DNA of 64,000 nt from Desulfobulbus oligotrophicus (GCF_016446285.1 NZ_CP054140.1:1903501-1967500); one strand, 5' to 3'; positions 26,858-36,659 are shown, numbered from the stretch's first letter. Made by a program: numbers and translations. The notes: generated by a model from the letters alone, not told the origin.

Positions 26858-27130
26858 CGGTGTTTTTCACCTGTTTGTTGTGACCATCAATGCCGCCCCG
26901 GACTCTTTCGTTCCCAGGGAGAAAGGGGAGGCGGCGCGTGACAAAAACGAATGGCCGGTGGAGGTGAATCAGCACATTTTATGCAAAGTACATTTTTTTA
27001 TGCAGGCACTCATCATTGGGAAAAGATTTTTAAGGCCCGCACCTCTGCCGCATGAGCCTCTGTTCAGCAAGTGCAGACTTTCATCTTTTTCCCTGTCAGG
27101 TATCAGCTGTAACCAGAAAGGTCGTGCCGA

Positions 27131-27979
27131 TCATACAGAACCGTAACTGTGCAGTCCTGAGAGAAGAAAGTTGACACCAAAATAGGTGAAGCCGACTGCA
27201 AAGAGCCCCAGGATTGCGAGCCACGCTATTCGTTGCCCCCGCCAGCCCCGAGTAAAGCGTGCATGCAGTGTCAGAGCATAGAGAAACCAGGTGATGATCG
27301 ACCAGGTTTCTTTCGGATCCCAGCTCCAATAGGTACCCCAGGCCTCATTTGCCCAGATGGCTCCGGTAATAATGCCGGCCGACAACCACAGAAAACCGAA
27401 GACGATATTTTTGTACGTGAGGGTATCGAGCACCTGTAAATTCGGCAGGGAGCTTGCTGCATTTTTCGATTGCTGTTTTGCCTCTGCAGCTGCCCTGAAC
27501 AAGTACAGGACACCAAGTCCGCCGGCCACGGTGAACGCCGCATAGCCCACAAAACAGGTGACCACGTGGGCAATCAGCCAGTTTGATTGCAGAGCAGGGA
27601 TCAGGGGGGTGATCTGGTCATCGATACGATTGGATAAAGAGGCATAGGCCATGGCCAGGGCTGCAAAGGGAATGACAAAGGCACCGACAACACGCGTTTT
27701 GAACCGGTATTCCAGGACTAAGTATAAACCGGCGATACACCAGGCAAAAAAGACCAGTGATTCATACATATTGGTCAGAGGGGCGTGACCGATACCCATC
27801 TGATACGATTCATGCCAGCGCAGAGCGAGTGCTGCGGTTTGAGTGGTCACACCGGCCAAGGTGACCAGCATGCCGATTTGCCCGAGTCGTTCTGTGCGAA
27901 AGATGAGTAAACCCAGATAAAAAACAGCGGCCAGAAGATAGGCGATCATGGTGATGCCGAAAAGAAGAGAACTGTCCAT
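27131..27979 (-). CDS. ccsA: Cytochrome c maturation protein CcsA/ResC (system II haem export and ligation)
   Basis: The 282-residue integral membrane protein has about eight helices and the periplasmic tryptophan-rich WWD haem-handling motif (WGTYWSWDPKETWS near 210-223). Conserved histidines occur in NWLIAHV and in TLHAR. With ResB it forms the system II synthase that attaches haem to CxxCH proteins outside the cytoplasmic membrane. resB lies just upstream (45 nt). The NrfHA cytochromes in this window are obvious clients. Confidence 0.94.
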   Translation of the reverse strand: MDSSLLFGITMIAYLLAAVFYLGLLIFRTERLGQIGMLVTLAGVTTQTAALALRWHESYQMGIGHAPLTNMYESLVFFAWCIAGLYLVLEYRFKTRVVGAFVIPFAALAMAYASLSNRIDDQITPLIPALQSNWLIAHVVTCFVGYAAFTVAGGLGVLYLFRAAAEAKQQSKNAASSLPNLQVLDTLTYKNIVFGFLWLSAGIITGAIWANEAWGTYWSWDPKETWSIITWFLYALTLHARFTRGWRGQRIAWLAILGLFAVGFTYFGVNFLLSGLHSYGSV

Positions 27980-28024
27980 AATGATTTAAACGAGCATAAT
28001 TTCCAGGAGAGATACGTCTTGCAT

Positions 28025-29377
28025 TTATTTCTTTGACTCTTCAATCAGTTCAAAGAGTTTTGCTTCAAAACCCACCTTGTTTTTATTGGCCTCACCAGCG
28101 AAAAGAATACGGCTTGCCTGTCCATCTTCTTGAATGAAGACATAAATTTTCCTATGGGATAGAAAAAAAGCAACGTAGAGGCCGACAAGCATCAACAGAC
28201 AACCGCTGTAGACCAGCCAGACTCCCGGGTCTTTGGTTGCCTGGAGGCCGGAGGCGTAGCGTTGACTGATCGTCAGCAGGTAGGTTCCGGAAGGCCGTTG
28301 GATGACGGTTTCCTGATCGGTGTCAACCCAGAAAACAGCAGGGTCACCCTGATTGTCAGTAAACCAGATTTTCAGCCGCCGGGTGATCTCACCCTGGCTT
28401 TCCCTGTTAATAATACCGTAGCTGACACCGGCTTCGGACCATTCCAGTTGAGTGGCAGGGACAATGACAGCGGCTGTTGCCATGTTACTCTCTTTTTTCT
28501 GCAGGATCACCCGATAATTCTGATAGGGTTGGTAGTTTGACTGATAAAATGTAACGCCTTTATAGGTTAAAGGTTTGTTCACCTCTATGTCGGCTGTCTG
28601 CACGACCTGCCCATTTTCTGCAATTGAAGCACGAGTACGGTAGGTTTTCGGCATCCCGTTGGGATAGTGTTCGATGGTGAAGGTGTCGCATCGCAGCTGA
28701 AAACCTAAACCCACCTGTTTCCCGGTTTTGAAGGTCGTGACATGATCGGTACTTTCACCCTCAGGAAGCATGATGGAGCCTTTGAAGGCAAACTGCGGGT
28801 CTCGCAGCAGTTTGCGTGCGACAACCGATGAGCCGAACAGGGCACCGACAAGAATAAGCAGAATTGAACCGTGGACGATATACACACCAAAACGCGTCCA
28901 GCCGCCTCGATCGGCAACGGTGAGATAGGATGCGCCGATGTTTTTGCTGCGAGGCTGCCAGCCCTTGTTTTTTAAGATGGTCAGGACACGACTGTTTGCG
29001 GCTTCCGGTGAGATGGGTAGCTGTATCTCTTTTTTTATCGGGAGATGCTGGAGTCGATCCGGCGAAACAGTCAGACTGTCCCGGCGGAGAATGCGGAAAA
29101 CCTGGGGGATGCGTTCCATGCTGCAGACGATCAGGTTAACAGCAAAGAGGGATAAAAGGAAAAGAAACCACCAGGAATTGTACATATCGGTAATATCAAG
29201 AAGTTGGAAAAACTGGGCGGTTTTTTGTCCATACCTCTCAATATAGAAGGCGCGGGGACTGTTCTGCGGAATCAGAGTACCGATGATCGAGGTTGATGCC
29301 AGTAAAAAGAGCAGAAACAGGGCAAGCTGTACGGAGGCGAACAGGCTGGTAAAGGAATTTTTTTTAAGGGAGTTCAT
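28025..29377 (-). CDS. resB: Cytochrome c maturation protein ResB/Ccs1
   Basis: The 450-residue protein has the ResB layout: three N-terminal membrane helices (LALFLLFLLASTSIIGTLIP; WWFLFLLSLFAVNLIVC; FGVYIVHGSILLILVGALFG), a large periplasmic domain with GVTFYQSNYQPY, and a final helix (LVYSGCLLMLVGLYVAFFL). IPQNSPRAFYIERYG is a typical family block. It partners CcsA in haem delivery. It is the first gene of the two-gene minus-strand unit; 258 nt separate it from glcF upstream. Confidence 0.94.
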   Translation of the reverse strand: MNSLKKNSFTSLFASVQLALFLLFLLASTSIIGTLIPQNSPRAFYIERYGQKTAQFFQLLDITDMYNSWWFLFLLSLFAVNLIVCSMERIPQVFRILRRDSLTVSPDRLQHLPIKKEIQLPISPEAANSRVLTILKNKGWQPRSKNIGASYLTVADRGGWTRFGVYIVHGSILLILVGALFGSSVVARKLLRDPQFAFKGSIMLPEGESTDHVTTFKTGKQVGLGFQLRCDTFTIEHYPNGMPKTYRTRASIAENGQVVQTADIEVNKPLTYKGVTFYQSNYQPYQNYRVILQKKESNMATAAVIVPATQLEWSEAGVSYGIINRESQGEITRRLKIWFTDNQGDPAVFWVDTDQETVIQRPSGTYLLTISQRYASGLQATKDPGVWLVYSGCLLMLVGLYVAFFLSHRKIYVFIQEDGQASRILFAGEANKNKVGFEAKLFELIEESKK

Positions 29378-29635
29378 GAAAAAATGGTGTGCAAAGAGAG
29401 CTTAACATAGTCGCAAGGTTAGTGACAGGTTCTCCTGTGCAGGAGGGCATTCCTTCTTATCATGCCCCTGTGCATCTGGCAACCGTCAAAAGGATCCGAC
29501 AGGAAAAGATGACACGATGTGGTGTTTTGGGAAAACGGGTGTCCCGGATCAGCACGGAGGTTCCTGGGGGCATCGGTGCTGAATCAGTTGCCGGCCTTCT
29601 CTGATCAGAACAGATGGCGATGGAACACAGCGTAT

Positions 29636-30895
29636 TCATTTTGGTTGCTCGGTTAAGGCCTGGTGGATGAGCTCCAGGGTGTGTACGACCTGAATGGACA
29701 GACCTGCACGGTTGACAATATCCTGCAGTTGCAGGATGCATCCGGGACAGCTGCTGGCAATAAGGGATGCACCACTTGTTTTGATGCCGTTTAGCTTACG
29801 GTCGCCGATTGCTCGACTTACATCCGGATGGGTCACGGCAAATGTACCGCCAAGACCGCAACAGAGTCCGGCGTCTTCCATGTCAACGAACTCCACCTGG
29901 GGCAACGCCTGCAGCAGTTCGCGTGGTTCGCGGGTTACACCGGCACTGCGAAGATGACACGGGTCGTGATAGGTGACCCGGGGACGCTGTGGCCATCGCG
30001 GCAGGGCGGCAAGCCGGTCTGTGAGCCCCTGCTGGTGGAGGAATACATGGATGTCGACCAGCTCGGCGGCTGATGGCGAAAAGTCGCCGGCCGGATGTGC
30101 ATGCAGCATTCCATGACAGGAGGCACAGGCAGTGAGAATGAGTTTGGTTGTATGATCGGTAAAAGCGGCAGTATTGGTCTGGTGCAGGGTTGTCAGGAGA
30201 TGACTGTTGCCCGAAGAACAGGCCGGCATCCCGCAGCACCCCTGTGCTTTGGGTGTGAAGACAGAATAACCCAGGTGATGAGGCAATCTGACAAGCAGTT
30301 CTCCTACCTCAGGGTACAGGTAGGTGAGGGCACATCCGGCAAAAATACCCACCGTGTCTTTTCCGGGTTCGCCTTCCAGAAACTCCGGGATCCGGTCAAA
30401 AAGTGAACGTCGTGGAATGGGCGGCAGGCTTCGCATCTTCAGTGACTCAGGAGCAAAACGCAGACGCAGACCACTGGTTTCCGGAATCGTGGCAAACAGA
30501 AGAGGAGAGAGCAGACTGGCTCCCTTGCTGAGCGTTTTGAGCAGGGTCTTTGAACCGGTCACTGCCGCCACACCCTTACCCAGCGGTGATAGACCATGAT
30601 CAGTGGTGATCTGTCGTCGTACAGCACCGACGATGGCATCAGTGGGTACCTGATTGGGACACTTCATGACACAGGAACCGCACAGCAGGCAGAGACTCAT
30701 CTCTTTGCGCATCTTATCGTCGAGTTCTGCCGTACCGGCGAGAAGTGCGGCGGCAAGAACGATTTTACCGCGGGCAACCGATCCTTCCCGACCGGTTTCC
30801 ATGTACACCGGACAGTGTGCCTGACAGGCGCCGCAACGTACGCACTGGTTGATTGTCTCTTGAAAGTCTTCCAGGGTTTTCAAATTGGTAGTCAA
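29636..30895 (-). CDS. glcF: GlcF-type iron-sulfur subunit of a 2-hydroxyacid (glycolate/D-lactate) oxidase
   Basis: The 419-residue protein has two 4Fe-4S motifs near the N-terminus (CVRCGACQAHCPVY and CLLCGSCVMKCPNQ) and two CCG domains (GCCGMPACSSG; DPCHL, CCGLGGTF and CPGC). These bind further clusters in GlcF/HdrB-like proteins. It would accept electrons from the FAD subunit encoded just upstream and pass them to the quinone pool or another acceptor. The gap to glcD is only a few nucleotides. The substrate (glycolate or D-lactate) is not fixed by sequence. Confidence 0.92.
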   Translation of the reverse strand: MTTNLKTLEDFQETINQCVRCGACQAHCPVYMETGREGSVARGKIVLAAALLAGTAELDDKMRKEMSLCLLCGSCVMKCPNQVPTDAIVGAVRRQITTDHGLSPLGKGVAAVTGSKTLLKTLSKGASLLSPLLFATIPETSGLRLRFAPESLKMRSLPPIPRRSLFDRIPEFLEGEPGKDTVGIFAGCALTYLYPEVGELLVRLPHHLGYSVFTPKAQGCCGMPACSSGNSHLLTTLHQTNTAAFTDHTTKLILTACASCHGMLHAHPAGDFSPSAAELVDIHVFLHQQGLTDRLAALPRWPQRPRVTYHDPCHLRSAGVTREPRELLQALPQVEFVDMEDAGLCCGLGGTFAVTHPDVSRAIGDRKLNGIKTSGASLIASSCPGCILQLQDIVNRAGLSIQVVHTLELIHQALTEQPK

Positions 30896-30901
30896 CAGTA
30901 T

Positions 30902-32338
30902 TTATGATGGGCCATGATAAACCTGAGGAGTGGTCTCAGGAAAGATCTTGCCCGGATTCATGATATTATTCGGATCAAGGGCCTGTTTGATGGCCTGCAT
31001 CGTTGTCAGGGTTGCCGGATCAAGCTCCATGCCGATGTAGGCGGCCTTGGCAGTGCCAATGCCGTGTTCGCCGCTGACAGAGCCGTTGAGCTGAACCGTG
31101 GTGCGAAAGATGTCGTTTAATGCCTGGGTAACCTTTGCCTCCATGCCCGGCTGATCAAGATCCACCATGACATTGACATGGATGTTACCGTCACCGGCAT
31201 GGCCGAAGTTAACGATCGGTACCCCGTACCGCTGACTGATGGCATCCAGAGCACGGATCATCTCCGGGACACGGGAACGGGGGACAACAATATCTTCGTT
31301 GAATTTGTGCGGGTTCAGTCGTCGTAAACTGGGGCTCACGCTCCGTCGCACCTTCCAGATCGCCTCTGCCTCTGCCGGGGTTTCCGCAATCCGGGTTGCC
31401 ACAACATCAAGTGGTTGCACAATTTCGCCAATGGTGTGTATCTGTTCATCAAGAAAACGACGAGCACCGTCAACCTCAATGATCAGTATGGCCCGGCAGT
31501 CGGGTGGAAGATCAATCGGTGTCGCCTGGCGGACACAGTCTATGGCCGTATGGTCCATAAATTCGAGAGTGGCAGGGATGATTCTGCCGCGGATAATGGC
31601 CGAAACCGCCTGTGCCGCACCATCGATGGTTGCAAACGCCACCAGCATGGTTTTGCGGGCCTCAGGTTTAGGTAGCAGGCGGAGAATGATTTGGGTGGCG
31701 ATTCCCAGAGTTCCCTCTGAGCCGACAAACAGACGAGTCAGGTCATAGCCCACCACATTTTTCATGGTTCGGCCACCGGTATGGATGATGCTTCCCGTGG
31801 GAGTCACCACCTCCAGTCCCAGGACATAATCGCGGGTAACTCCATACTTCAGACAGCGCGGCCCCCCGGCACATTCGGCGATATTACCGCCCAGGGTTGA
31901 AAAGTCTCTGGAAGCCGGATCAGGCGGATAGAACAGGCCGTACCGCTCCACCTCCCTTTGCAGATGACCGGTAACAACGCCCGGTTCCACAACCGCGATG
32001 AGGTTGTCGGTGTCGATTTCCAGGATACGGTTCATGCGCGAAAGTGCCAGGACAATACCTCCGTGCACAGGGAGGCTTCCCCCTGTAAAGCCGCTGCCCG
32101 CACCCCGGGGAATGATCGGGATCCGCTCCTGGTTGGCAAGTCGGACAATCTGACTGATCTCCTCGGTGCTGCCGGGGTGGGCGACCAGATCGGGCATGTG
32201 CTGCTGCTGGGTTGCATCAAAGGAGTAGGTAATCAAGTCTGTGGTGTCAGTGGAGGCATTGGCTGTGCCGACAATGGCGGCTACTTTTGCCAGGAGACTG
32301 TTGAGGCGGTGACTGTTTTTTGCTGAGGGAGCTGTCAT
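30902..32338 (-). CDS. glcD: GlcD-type FAD-linked 2-hydroxyacid oxidase/dehydrogenase
   Basis: A 478-residue flavoprotein from ATG 32338 with a PCMH-type FAD domain (PIIPRGAGSGFTGGSLPVHG, VEPGVVTGHL, DFSTLGGNIAECAGG, GSEGTLGI) and the C-terminal oxidase domain (FNEDIVVPRSRV, NFGHAGDGNIHVN, GEHGIG). It oxidises D-lactate or glycolate to the 2-oxoacid. The frame is open to 32422, but ATG 32338 overlaps the stop of the preceding channel gene by 4 nt (ATGA) and starts right before the conserved region. It is coupled to glcF downstream. Confidence 0.93.
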   Translation of the reverse strand: MTAPSAKNSHRLNSLLAKVAAIVGTANASTDTTDLITYSFDATQQQHMPDLVAHPGSTEEISQIVRLANQERIPIIPRGAGSGFTGGSLPVHGGIVLALSRMNRILEIDTDNLIAVVEPGVVTGHLQREVERYGLFYPPDPASRDFSTLGGNIAECAGGPRCLKYGVTRDYVLGLEVVTPTGSIIHTGGRTMKNVVGYDLTRLFVGSEGTLGIATQIILRLLPKPEARKTMLVAFATIDGAAQAVSAIIRGRIIPATLEFMDHTAIDCVRQATPIDLPPDCRAILIIEVDGARRFLDEQIHTIGEIVQPLDVVATRIAETPAEAEAIWKVRRSVSPSLRRLNPHKFNEDIVVPRSRVPEMIRALDAISQRYGVPIVNFGHAGDGNIHVNVMVDLDQPGMEAKVTQALNDIFRTTVQLNGSVSGEHGIGTAKAAYIGMELDPATLTTMQAIKQALDPNNIMNPGKIFPETTPQVYHGPS

Positions 32339-34212
32339 GTTGTCTTGTTCCCCGGTTCGTGAACGGTGAGTTGCGGGAAAGGCAGCTCCCAGTTGTTGAT
32401 GTTGCAGCAGTCCACAGCCCATTTCGTCAGGGTTCGTTCTATCTTTCGGTACGATGGGGCCTGGTTTCCCTTGAAAGCGGCTATAATGGCAATATCAAGA
32501 GAAGAGGGGCTGATCTGAAGAAAGTCTACAGCCAGACTGAGACAGTCCTCGGCATAGCCGTGTTCCTCCAGCCGACGCTGAAGAAAGGCGGTGAATGTAT
32601 CCAGCACCGTGGTGGTAATGATGGCCTGCAGGGCATGGGAGAGGCCCACAACAACCTGGATGGTGAAGGTGTCTGATAAATTTGCCGGTGCTTTACTCAG
32701 AAAATCAGCTGTCCGATAGGTGATGTGACGACCTCCCGCCTCAACCACTTCCACCTGTTCATGGGAAAGAGCGGTTACCCTGGCAAACGGTTTACCGTCA
32801 AGAGCGACCCAGTCCCCCTTTTTACAGGGAAACCACGACTCATCATGGCGATAGGGCCGAGAGATCAACCCGGTCATATCAGCGATGGGGATGCGCAGGT
32901 GTATACCGAGTGTAGGGTTGTACAGTGTGCACAAGACATTGATCGCCTCCACCCGCCATGGTATCCCTTGGTACATCATCCTCTCACCCTCGCGGATCGA
33001 TCCCATGTTAAGGATCATCTGCACCTGTCGCCACATCTTGGGTAGGGTCTGCCGAATTGCCCATATCAGGGCGACGGTGAAGATGATGGCTGCGCTCAGC
33101 AGGAACCAGTCTTCAGCAATGTACAGAACAAAGAGCAGACCGCTGATCGCACAGGCAATGGATAGGATCCGCAGTACGATGTCGAGTATACGGATGTGCA
33201 TTGGCCGTTGTTCTTTCTTTGCTCCGGGAAGCAGAGAAAACAGCAGCTGGGTAAAGAGCCGAAAGGCGGCAAGGATACCGATAACGGTCAGAAAAGCGAT
33301 AAAAAGAAACCAGCCGCGGTTGCGGAAAAACTCACGTATGGAATCTTTGGATGTTGTCAGAAAAGAGGCATCGTTATCTTCAAGCTTAGCCAGTTCCCGT
33401 TGGGCCATATCCCGCTTGCTGCTGACCCGTTTTTCCATGTTTTGCCAGGCCGGCATAAGCTCGCCAAGACCTTCTTTTACACCATGATTCTTGGCTTCAG
33501 CGGCCAGACGGCTGAGCTTACCGACAGCACGCCGTGTTGTGGCCAGCTGTTTATCGTAGTTGGCAATACTCTCTTTGAGTTCGGATTTCATCCGAGCACG
33601 TGCTGTCAGCTGTTTGAGCTCTTTGATACTTGGTTCAAGGAGTGTGGCCAGTTCATCCTTCCAGCTGAACGTTGTCTCTTTGCCGGCTAAGAAAAGTTCG
33701 GGCTCAGCTCCAGTGGCAATGCGTTCAAAATCTGTATTTATATCGGAGAGTTCTTTGTCAATCTTGTTCAACTCCTCCTGTAAACTCTCTTTTTCTGTCT
33801 TTGAGGTGCTTATTTTTTGTCTTTTTGTCAGATCAGCGATCTGTTCCTGAAGATGTTTTTGCGTCTCGACCAGAGAGGCAAGCATGTTCAGCACATCTGT
33901 CGAGCTCTCTTCGTGCGCCTGTTGGTTTAATTCTTTCAGCAAGGCCGATTCGATGGTAGCCTGCGGTGGCGATTTTTCGCGAGTTGCGGACGACTCGGCT
34001 TTGTTGGCCTCTGCAGATAAAGAGGCAGAGACAGCTGGTGAAGAGGGGTGTGTGTTTTTTTCCTGCTCACGGACGAGATGGGTTGGCAGGATCACAAGGG
34101 GACGGATAGCCGGAATAGACTGGGGTTGTGTTTGGTTTTCGGCCAGTCCGTTTGCTGTCGGCAGCGTGACGACAAGGCAGAGCAGGAGAAGATAAAAGAG
34201 ACTGCTTTTCAT
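32335..34212 (-). CDS. Large MscS-like mechanosensitive channel-family membrane protein
   Basis: About 625 residues from ATG 34212. A signal peptide (MKSSLFYLLLLCLVVTLPTANGLA) is followed by a long coiled-coil periplasmic region (about 90-300; LQEQIADLTKRQ, then EELNKIDKELSDINTDFERI). Several membrane helices follow (WFLFIAFLTVIGILAAFRL; LSIACAISGLLFVLYIA; LSAAIIFTVALIWAI). A C-terminal soluble part resembles the MscS beta domain (KKGDWVALDGKPFARVTALSHEQVEVV). This fits large MscK-like channels that protect against hypo-osmotic shock. It is 3' to pdxH and overlaps glcD. The MscS link is an inference from layout, not a strong motif. Confidence 0.65.
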   Translation of the reverse strand: MKSSLFYLLLLCLVVTLPTANGLAENQTQPQSIPAIRPLVILPTHLVREQEKNTHPSSPAVSASLSAEANKAESSATREKSPPQATIESALLKELNQQAHEESSTDVLNMLASLVETQKHLQEQIADLTKRQKISTSKTEKESLQEELNKIDKELSDINTDFERIATGAEPELFLAGKETTFSWKDELATLLEPSIKELKQLTARARMKSELKESIANYDKQLATTRRAVGKLSRLAAEAKNHGVKEGLGELMPAWQNMEKRVSSKRDMAQRELAKLEDNDASFLTTSKDSIREFFRNRGWFLFIAFLTVIGILAAFRLFTQLLFSLLPGAKKEQRPMHIRILDIVLRILSIACAISGLLFVLYIAEDWFLLSAAIIFTVALIWAIRQTLPKMWRQVQMILNMGSIREGERMMYQGIPWRVEAINVLCTLYNPTLGIHLRIPIADMTGLISRPYRHDESWFPCKKGDWVALDGKPFARVTALSHEQVEVVEAGGRHITYRTADFLSKAPANLSDTFTIQVVVGLSHALQAIITTTVLDTFTAFLQRRLEEHGYAEDCLSLAVDFLQISPSSLDIAIIAAFKGNQAPSYRKIERTLTKWAVDCCNINNWELPFPQLTVHEPGNKTT

Positions 34213-34261
34213 GATATCAGGCAGGTTGGGTTGTTTTTCAGGAGTGCTGGTGCAGGTACGG

Positions 34262-34897
34262 TCAGGGCGCCAGCCGTTCGATGCGCCAGCCTTCTTCTTC
34301 ACGTGTGTAGAGGAAGCGGTCGTGGAGTCTGCTGGTTTGCCCCTGCCAGAACTCGATGCTTGTCGGCTGCACCCGGTACCCTCCCCAGAAATCCGGGAGA
34401 GGGATTTTTCCTTGCAGAAATTTGTTTTTCATCTGCTCCAGTTCCATCATCAGTAACCGCCGGGAAGACAGGATGGAGCTTTGTCTGGAGATCCAGGCCC
34501 CGAGTTGGCTGTTGCGAGGTCTGGTGGCAAAGTATTGGGCGGATTCGGCAACACTGATCTTTGCGGCAGTGCCGGTGACTGTTACCTGGCGGGCCTGCTG
34601 TATCCAGGGAAACAGAAGGGCAACCTGACTGTTTTCGCTGATCTGCACAGCTTTGCGGCTGCCGTAGTTGGTGAAGAAGACGAATCCATTGCGATCAAAC
34701 AACTTCAGCAGGACGGTACGCAGGGTTGGTTGTCCATCTGCGCCCACCGTGGAAAGGACCATGGCATTTGGTTCCGGCAGTCCGGCTGCGCAGGCCTCGT
34801 GAAACCAGTCTTCAAACTGATCGAATGGATCAGCAGCCAGTGTTTCCCGGCTAAGCACCGGATTCCTGTAGTCTTTACGCAACCCTTTGATATCCAT
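34262..34897 (-). CDS. pdxH: Pyridoxamine 5'-phosphate oxidase
   Basis: The 211-residue FMN enzyme oxidises pyridoxamine or pyridoxine 5'-phosphate to pyridoxal 5'-phosphate. Family blocks are DPFDQFEDWFHEA, PNAMVLSTV, LRTVLLKLFDRNGFVFFTNY, SRKAVQI, RQVTVTGTA, SRPRN-like ATRPRNSQLGAWIS and WGGYRVQP with WQGQTSRLHDR at the end. AAGGAGA precedes the ATG. The enzyme uses oxygen in textbook cases, so its presence in an anaerobe suggests oxygen tolerance or an alternative acceptor. Confidence 0.95.
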   Translation of the reverse strand: MDIKGLRKDYRNPVLSRETLAADPFDQFEDWFHEACAAGLPEPNAMVLSTVGADGQPTLRTVLLKLFDRNGFVFFTNYGSRKAVQISENSQVALLFPWIQQARQVTVTGTAAKISVAESAQYFATRPRNSQLGAWISRQSSILSSRRLLMMELEQMKNKFLQGKIPLPDFWGGYRVQPTSIEFWQGQTSRLHDRFLYTREEEGWRIERLAP

Positions 34898-34924
34898 TTT
34901 TCTCCTTATCAGTGTATCGTCGGC

Positions 34925-34953
34925 AAGATAAGGCGGACCAGGATTGAGGTCAA
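34925..34953 (-). promoter_or_regulatory. Candidate sigma-70 promoter of the pdxH-mscS-glcDF unit
   Basis: On the minus strand TTGACC (34953-34948) and TATCTT (34930-34925) are 17 nt apart, ending 27 nt before the pdxH start. Confidence 0.5.
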
Positions 34954-34987
34954 CTACTTCCTGCAGGTTGCCTGTTTTGTTGCGAAG

Positions 34988-35812
34988 TTACCCGCCGATC
35001 ATCACTTCGGTTATCGCCGGGAGTGCAGAGGCACTCGGCTGCCGGACAAAGAACCCGCGACCGTCTTGTTCGGCCAGCCGGGCAAAGGGGTTGGTTTCGA
35101 TGTTCACATCGATGATTATCCCTCCGGCACGGTGCACCTCATTGGCCACCTGGTTGGGAAGGTTGGTCGCACCTGCAGTACCGACAACAATGAGCAGTGT
35201 GGTCTCCCGGGCGGCTTTAAGTGAACTGTAAAAATGGTAGTGATGTTCGTTGTAGCTTTCGTCAAACAGCAGAATATGGGGGCGTGAACGGGCTCCACAG
35301 TGCGGACAGCGAAGGAGCTCATGATCGGAGGGAGTCAGGCTCTCTTCTTTTGTTTTCGGCTGCACACCCGGAGGGATCTCGTAGATCGTATCCGTGCACT
35401 CCAGAGAACATCGCATGTGAAAGACATTGCCGTGAATCTGAAAGGTGCGGGCCGGTGTGTTGCCGGCTCTGAGATGCAGACCATCAACATTCTGCGTGAT
35501 CAGCGTAAAACGGTCTCCAAAGTGATGCTCCATGTCCACCAGGGCCTGATGCCCCGGGTTCGGTTCAGCAGCTGCACAGACGCCCATCCGGTACAGATAC
35601 CATTTCCACACCTCATCAGGCTGGTGGGTGAACATCCGGAAGGTTGCCATCTCCTGCGGCTGATAAACCGTTGAGCCCACTGTCCAGTATCCTTCCGGAC
35701 CGCGAAAGGTGGGTATACCGCTTTCTGCGGAAATACCTGCACCGGTGAGAACGGTGATCCTTCCTGAGCCTTTTGCCACTGTTTGTAAGAGGGTATGCAT
35801 TGCCTCGGGCAT
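34988..35812 (-). CDS. SIR2-family NAD-dependent protein deacylase (sirtuin)
   Basis: A 274-residue sirtuin from ATG 35812, which has GGGAGGA directly upstream; the frame is open to 35851 without a ribosome-binding site. Motifs are TGAGISAESGIPTFRGP (NAD), TQNVDGLHLRAG, the catalytic His in IHGNVFHMRC, zinc cysteines (CSLEC and CPHCG) and GTAGATNLPN in the NAD fold. Family members remove acyl groups from lysines and give nicotinamide and O-acyl-ADP-ribose. The gene is divergent from the Tyr-rich lipoprotein gene. Confidence 0.93.
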   Translation of the reverse strand: MPEAMHTLLQTVAKGSGRITVLTGAGISAESGIPTFRGPEGYWTVGSTVYQPQEMATFRMFTHQPDEVWKWYLYRMGVCAAAEPNPGHQALVDMEHHFGDRFTLITQNVDGLHLRAGNTPARTFQIHGNVFHMRCSLECTDTIYEIPPGVQPKTKEESLTPSDHELLRCPHCGARSRPHILLFDESYNEHHYHFYSSLKAARETTLLIVVGTAGATNLPNQVANEVHRAGGIIIDVNIETNPFARLAEQDGRGFFVRQPSASALPAITEVMIGG

Positions 35813-36044
35813 GTCGAATCCTCCCTTATCGCTGATGGTTATCGTCGGCATGGCGAACAGTTTTCAAATATCCTGTTGTTGCACAGTAGCTTCTATTAAG
35901 TACAGGTTGCCAACTTTTTCAAGTACATTACATTGTGGTCTGTTTCTGGCTGATCATTCTTTTGGCGGAGGACAGGGGTGGGTTTTGCCGGTTGCCTGTG
36001 CTATAGTACACATGTCATAAGACTGAAAAACGAGGAGGTGCCCA

Positions 36045-36359
36045 ATGAATTACCGCCTGTTGTTTTTAGTTGCTCTTGTTACGTTCTGCGGTGGGTGTGT
36101 GGCCTATTCTCCTTATCCCTACTCGTATGGATATGATCCCTATGGGGCCGGTTCGTACTCGTATTCATATCCGTACTCGTCCCCGTCCGGACCCTACAGT
36201 TACGGATACGGGGTGTACACTTCCCCACCGTATCGGCCGCCGGTGTACTATGCTCCTGCATGGCCTGTTATTTATCCCAATATCTCTTTAAGTTTCGGAA
36301 GCTCTCATTACCGCCACCGGGGTGGGCCTTCCTGGCATCGTCACCGCCATCGGCGTTGA
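36045..36359 (+). CDS. Small Tyr/Pro/Ser-rich putative lipoprotein
   Basis: The 104-residue product has a perfect ribosome-binding site (AGGAGGTG) and an N-terminal signal MNYRLLFLVALVTFCGGC with a likely lipobox cysteine at residue 18. The mature part is low complexity: Tyr/Ser/Pro/Gly repeats (YPYSYGYDPYG, SYSYSYPYSSPSG) and a basic His/Arg-rich C-terminus (HRHRHRR). A TATAGT at 36002-36007 could be the -10 element. Such short Tyr-rich lipoproteins are common in Desulfobacterota and have no known function. Confidence 0.7.
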   Translation: MNYRLLFLVALVTFCGGCVAYSPYPYSYGYDPYGAGSYSYSYPYSSPSGPYSYGYGVYTSPPYRPPVYYAPAWPVIYPNISLSFGSSHYRHRGGPSWHRHRHRR

Positions 36360-36659
36360 TGCATTCTTTTTATCTTCCCATGCGCAGAGCTTAAGCCGCA
36401 ACCATCAGGCTGCCCCAATGTGCAGACCTGTACTGGTGCGGCTGTGGAGGCTCTCATGATTGAAGCGAACGTTACCGGAGTTACAGGTCTGTCGGCTGTT
36501 GGTTGATGGCCGGTGTGGCGTCGAGCTGTGGCCCGGGGAAAGGATCAGGGCGACTGTCAGGGGGACGGTGAGAAAGGTGCTGGTGGTCGTAGAGTCCGGC
36601 TGCGCAGCCGCCCGTGCCTTCTGCTGCCGGCAGGACGTCCGTGGCCCGGTTTGAGGGGG
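36360..36659. other. Intergenic region between convergent genes, no gene seen
   Basis: About 300 nt between the lipoprotein and terC. It is GC-rich toward terC and contains a 14-nt perfect palindrome CGGCTGCGCAGCCG (36597-36610). The short ORFs present have no coding signature. No T-run marks a clear terminator. Confidence 0.5.

Noticed and set aside
36597-36610. 14-nt palindrome CGGCTGCGCAGCCG as a terminator or operator
   Set aside because: It has no loop or T-run and no relation to a promoter.
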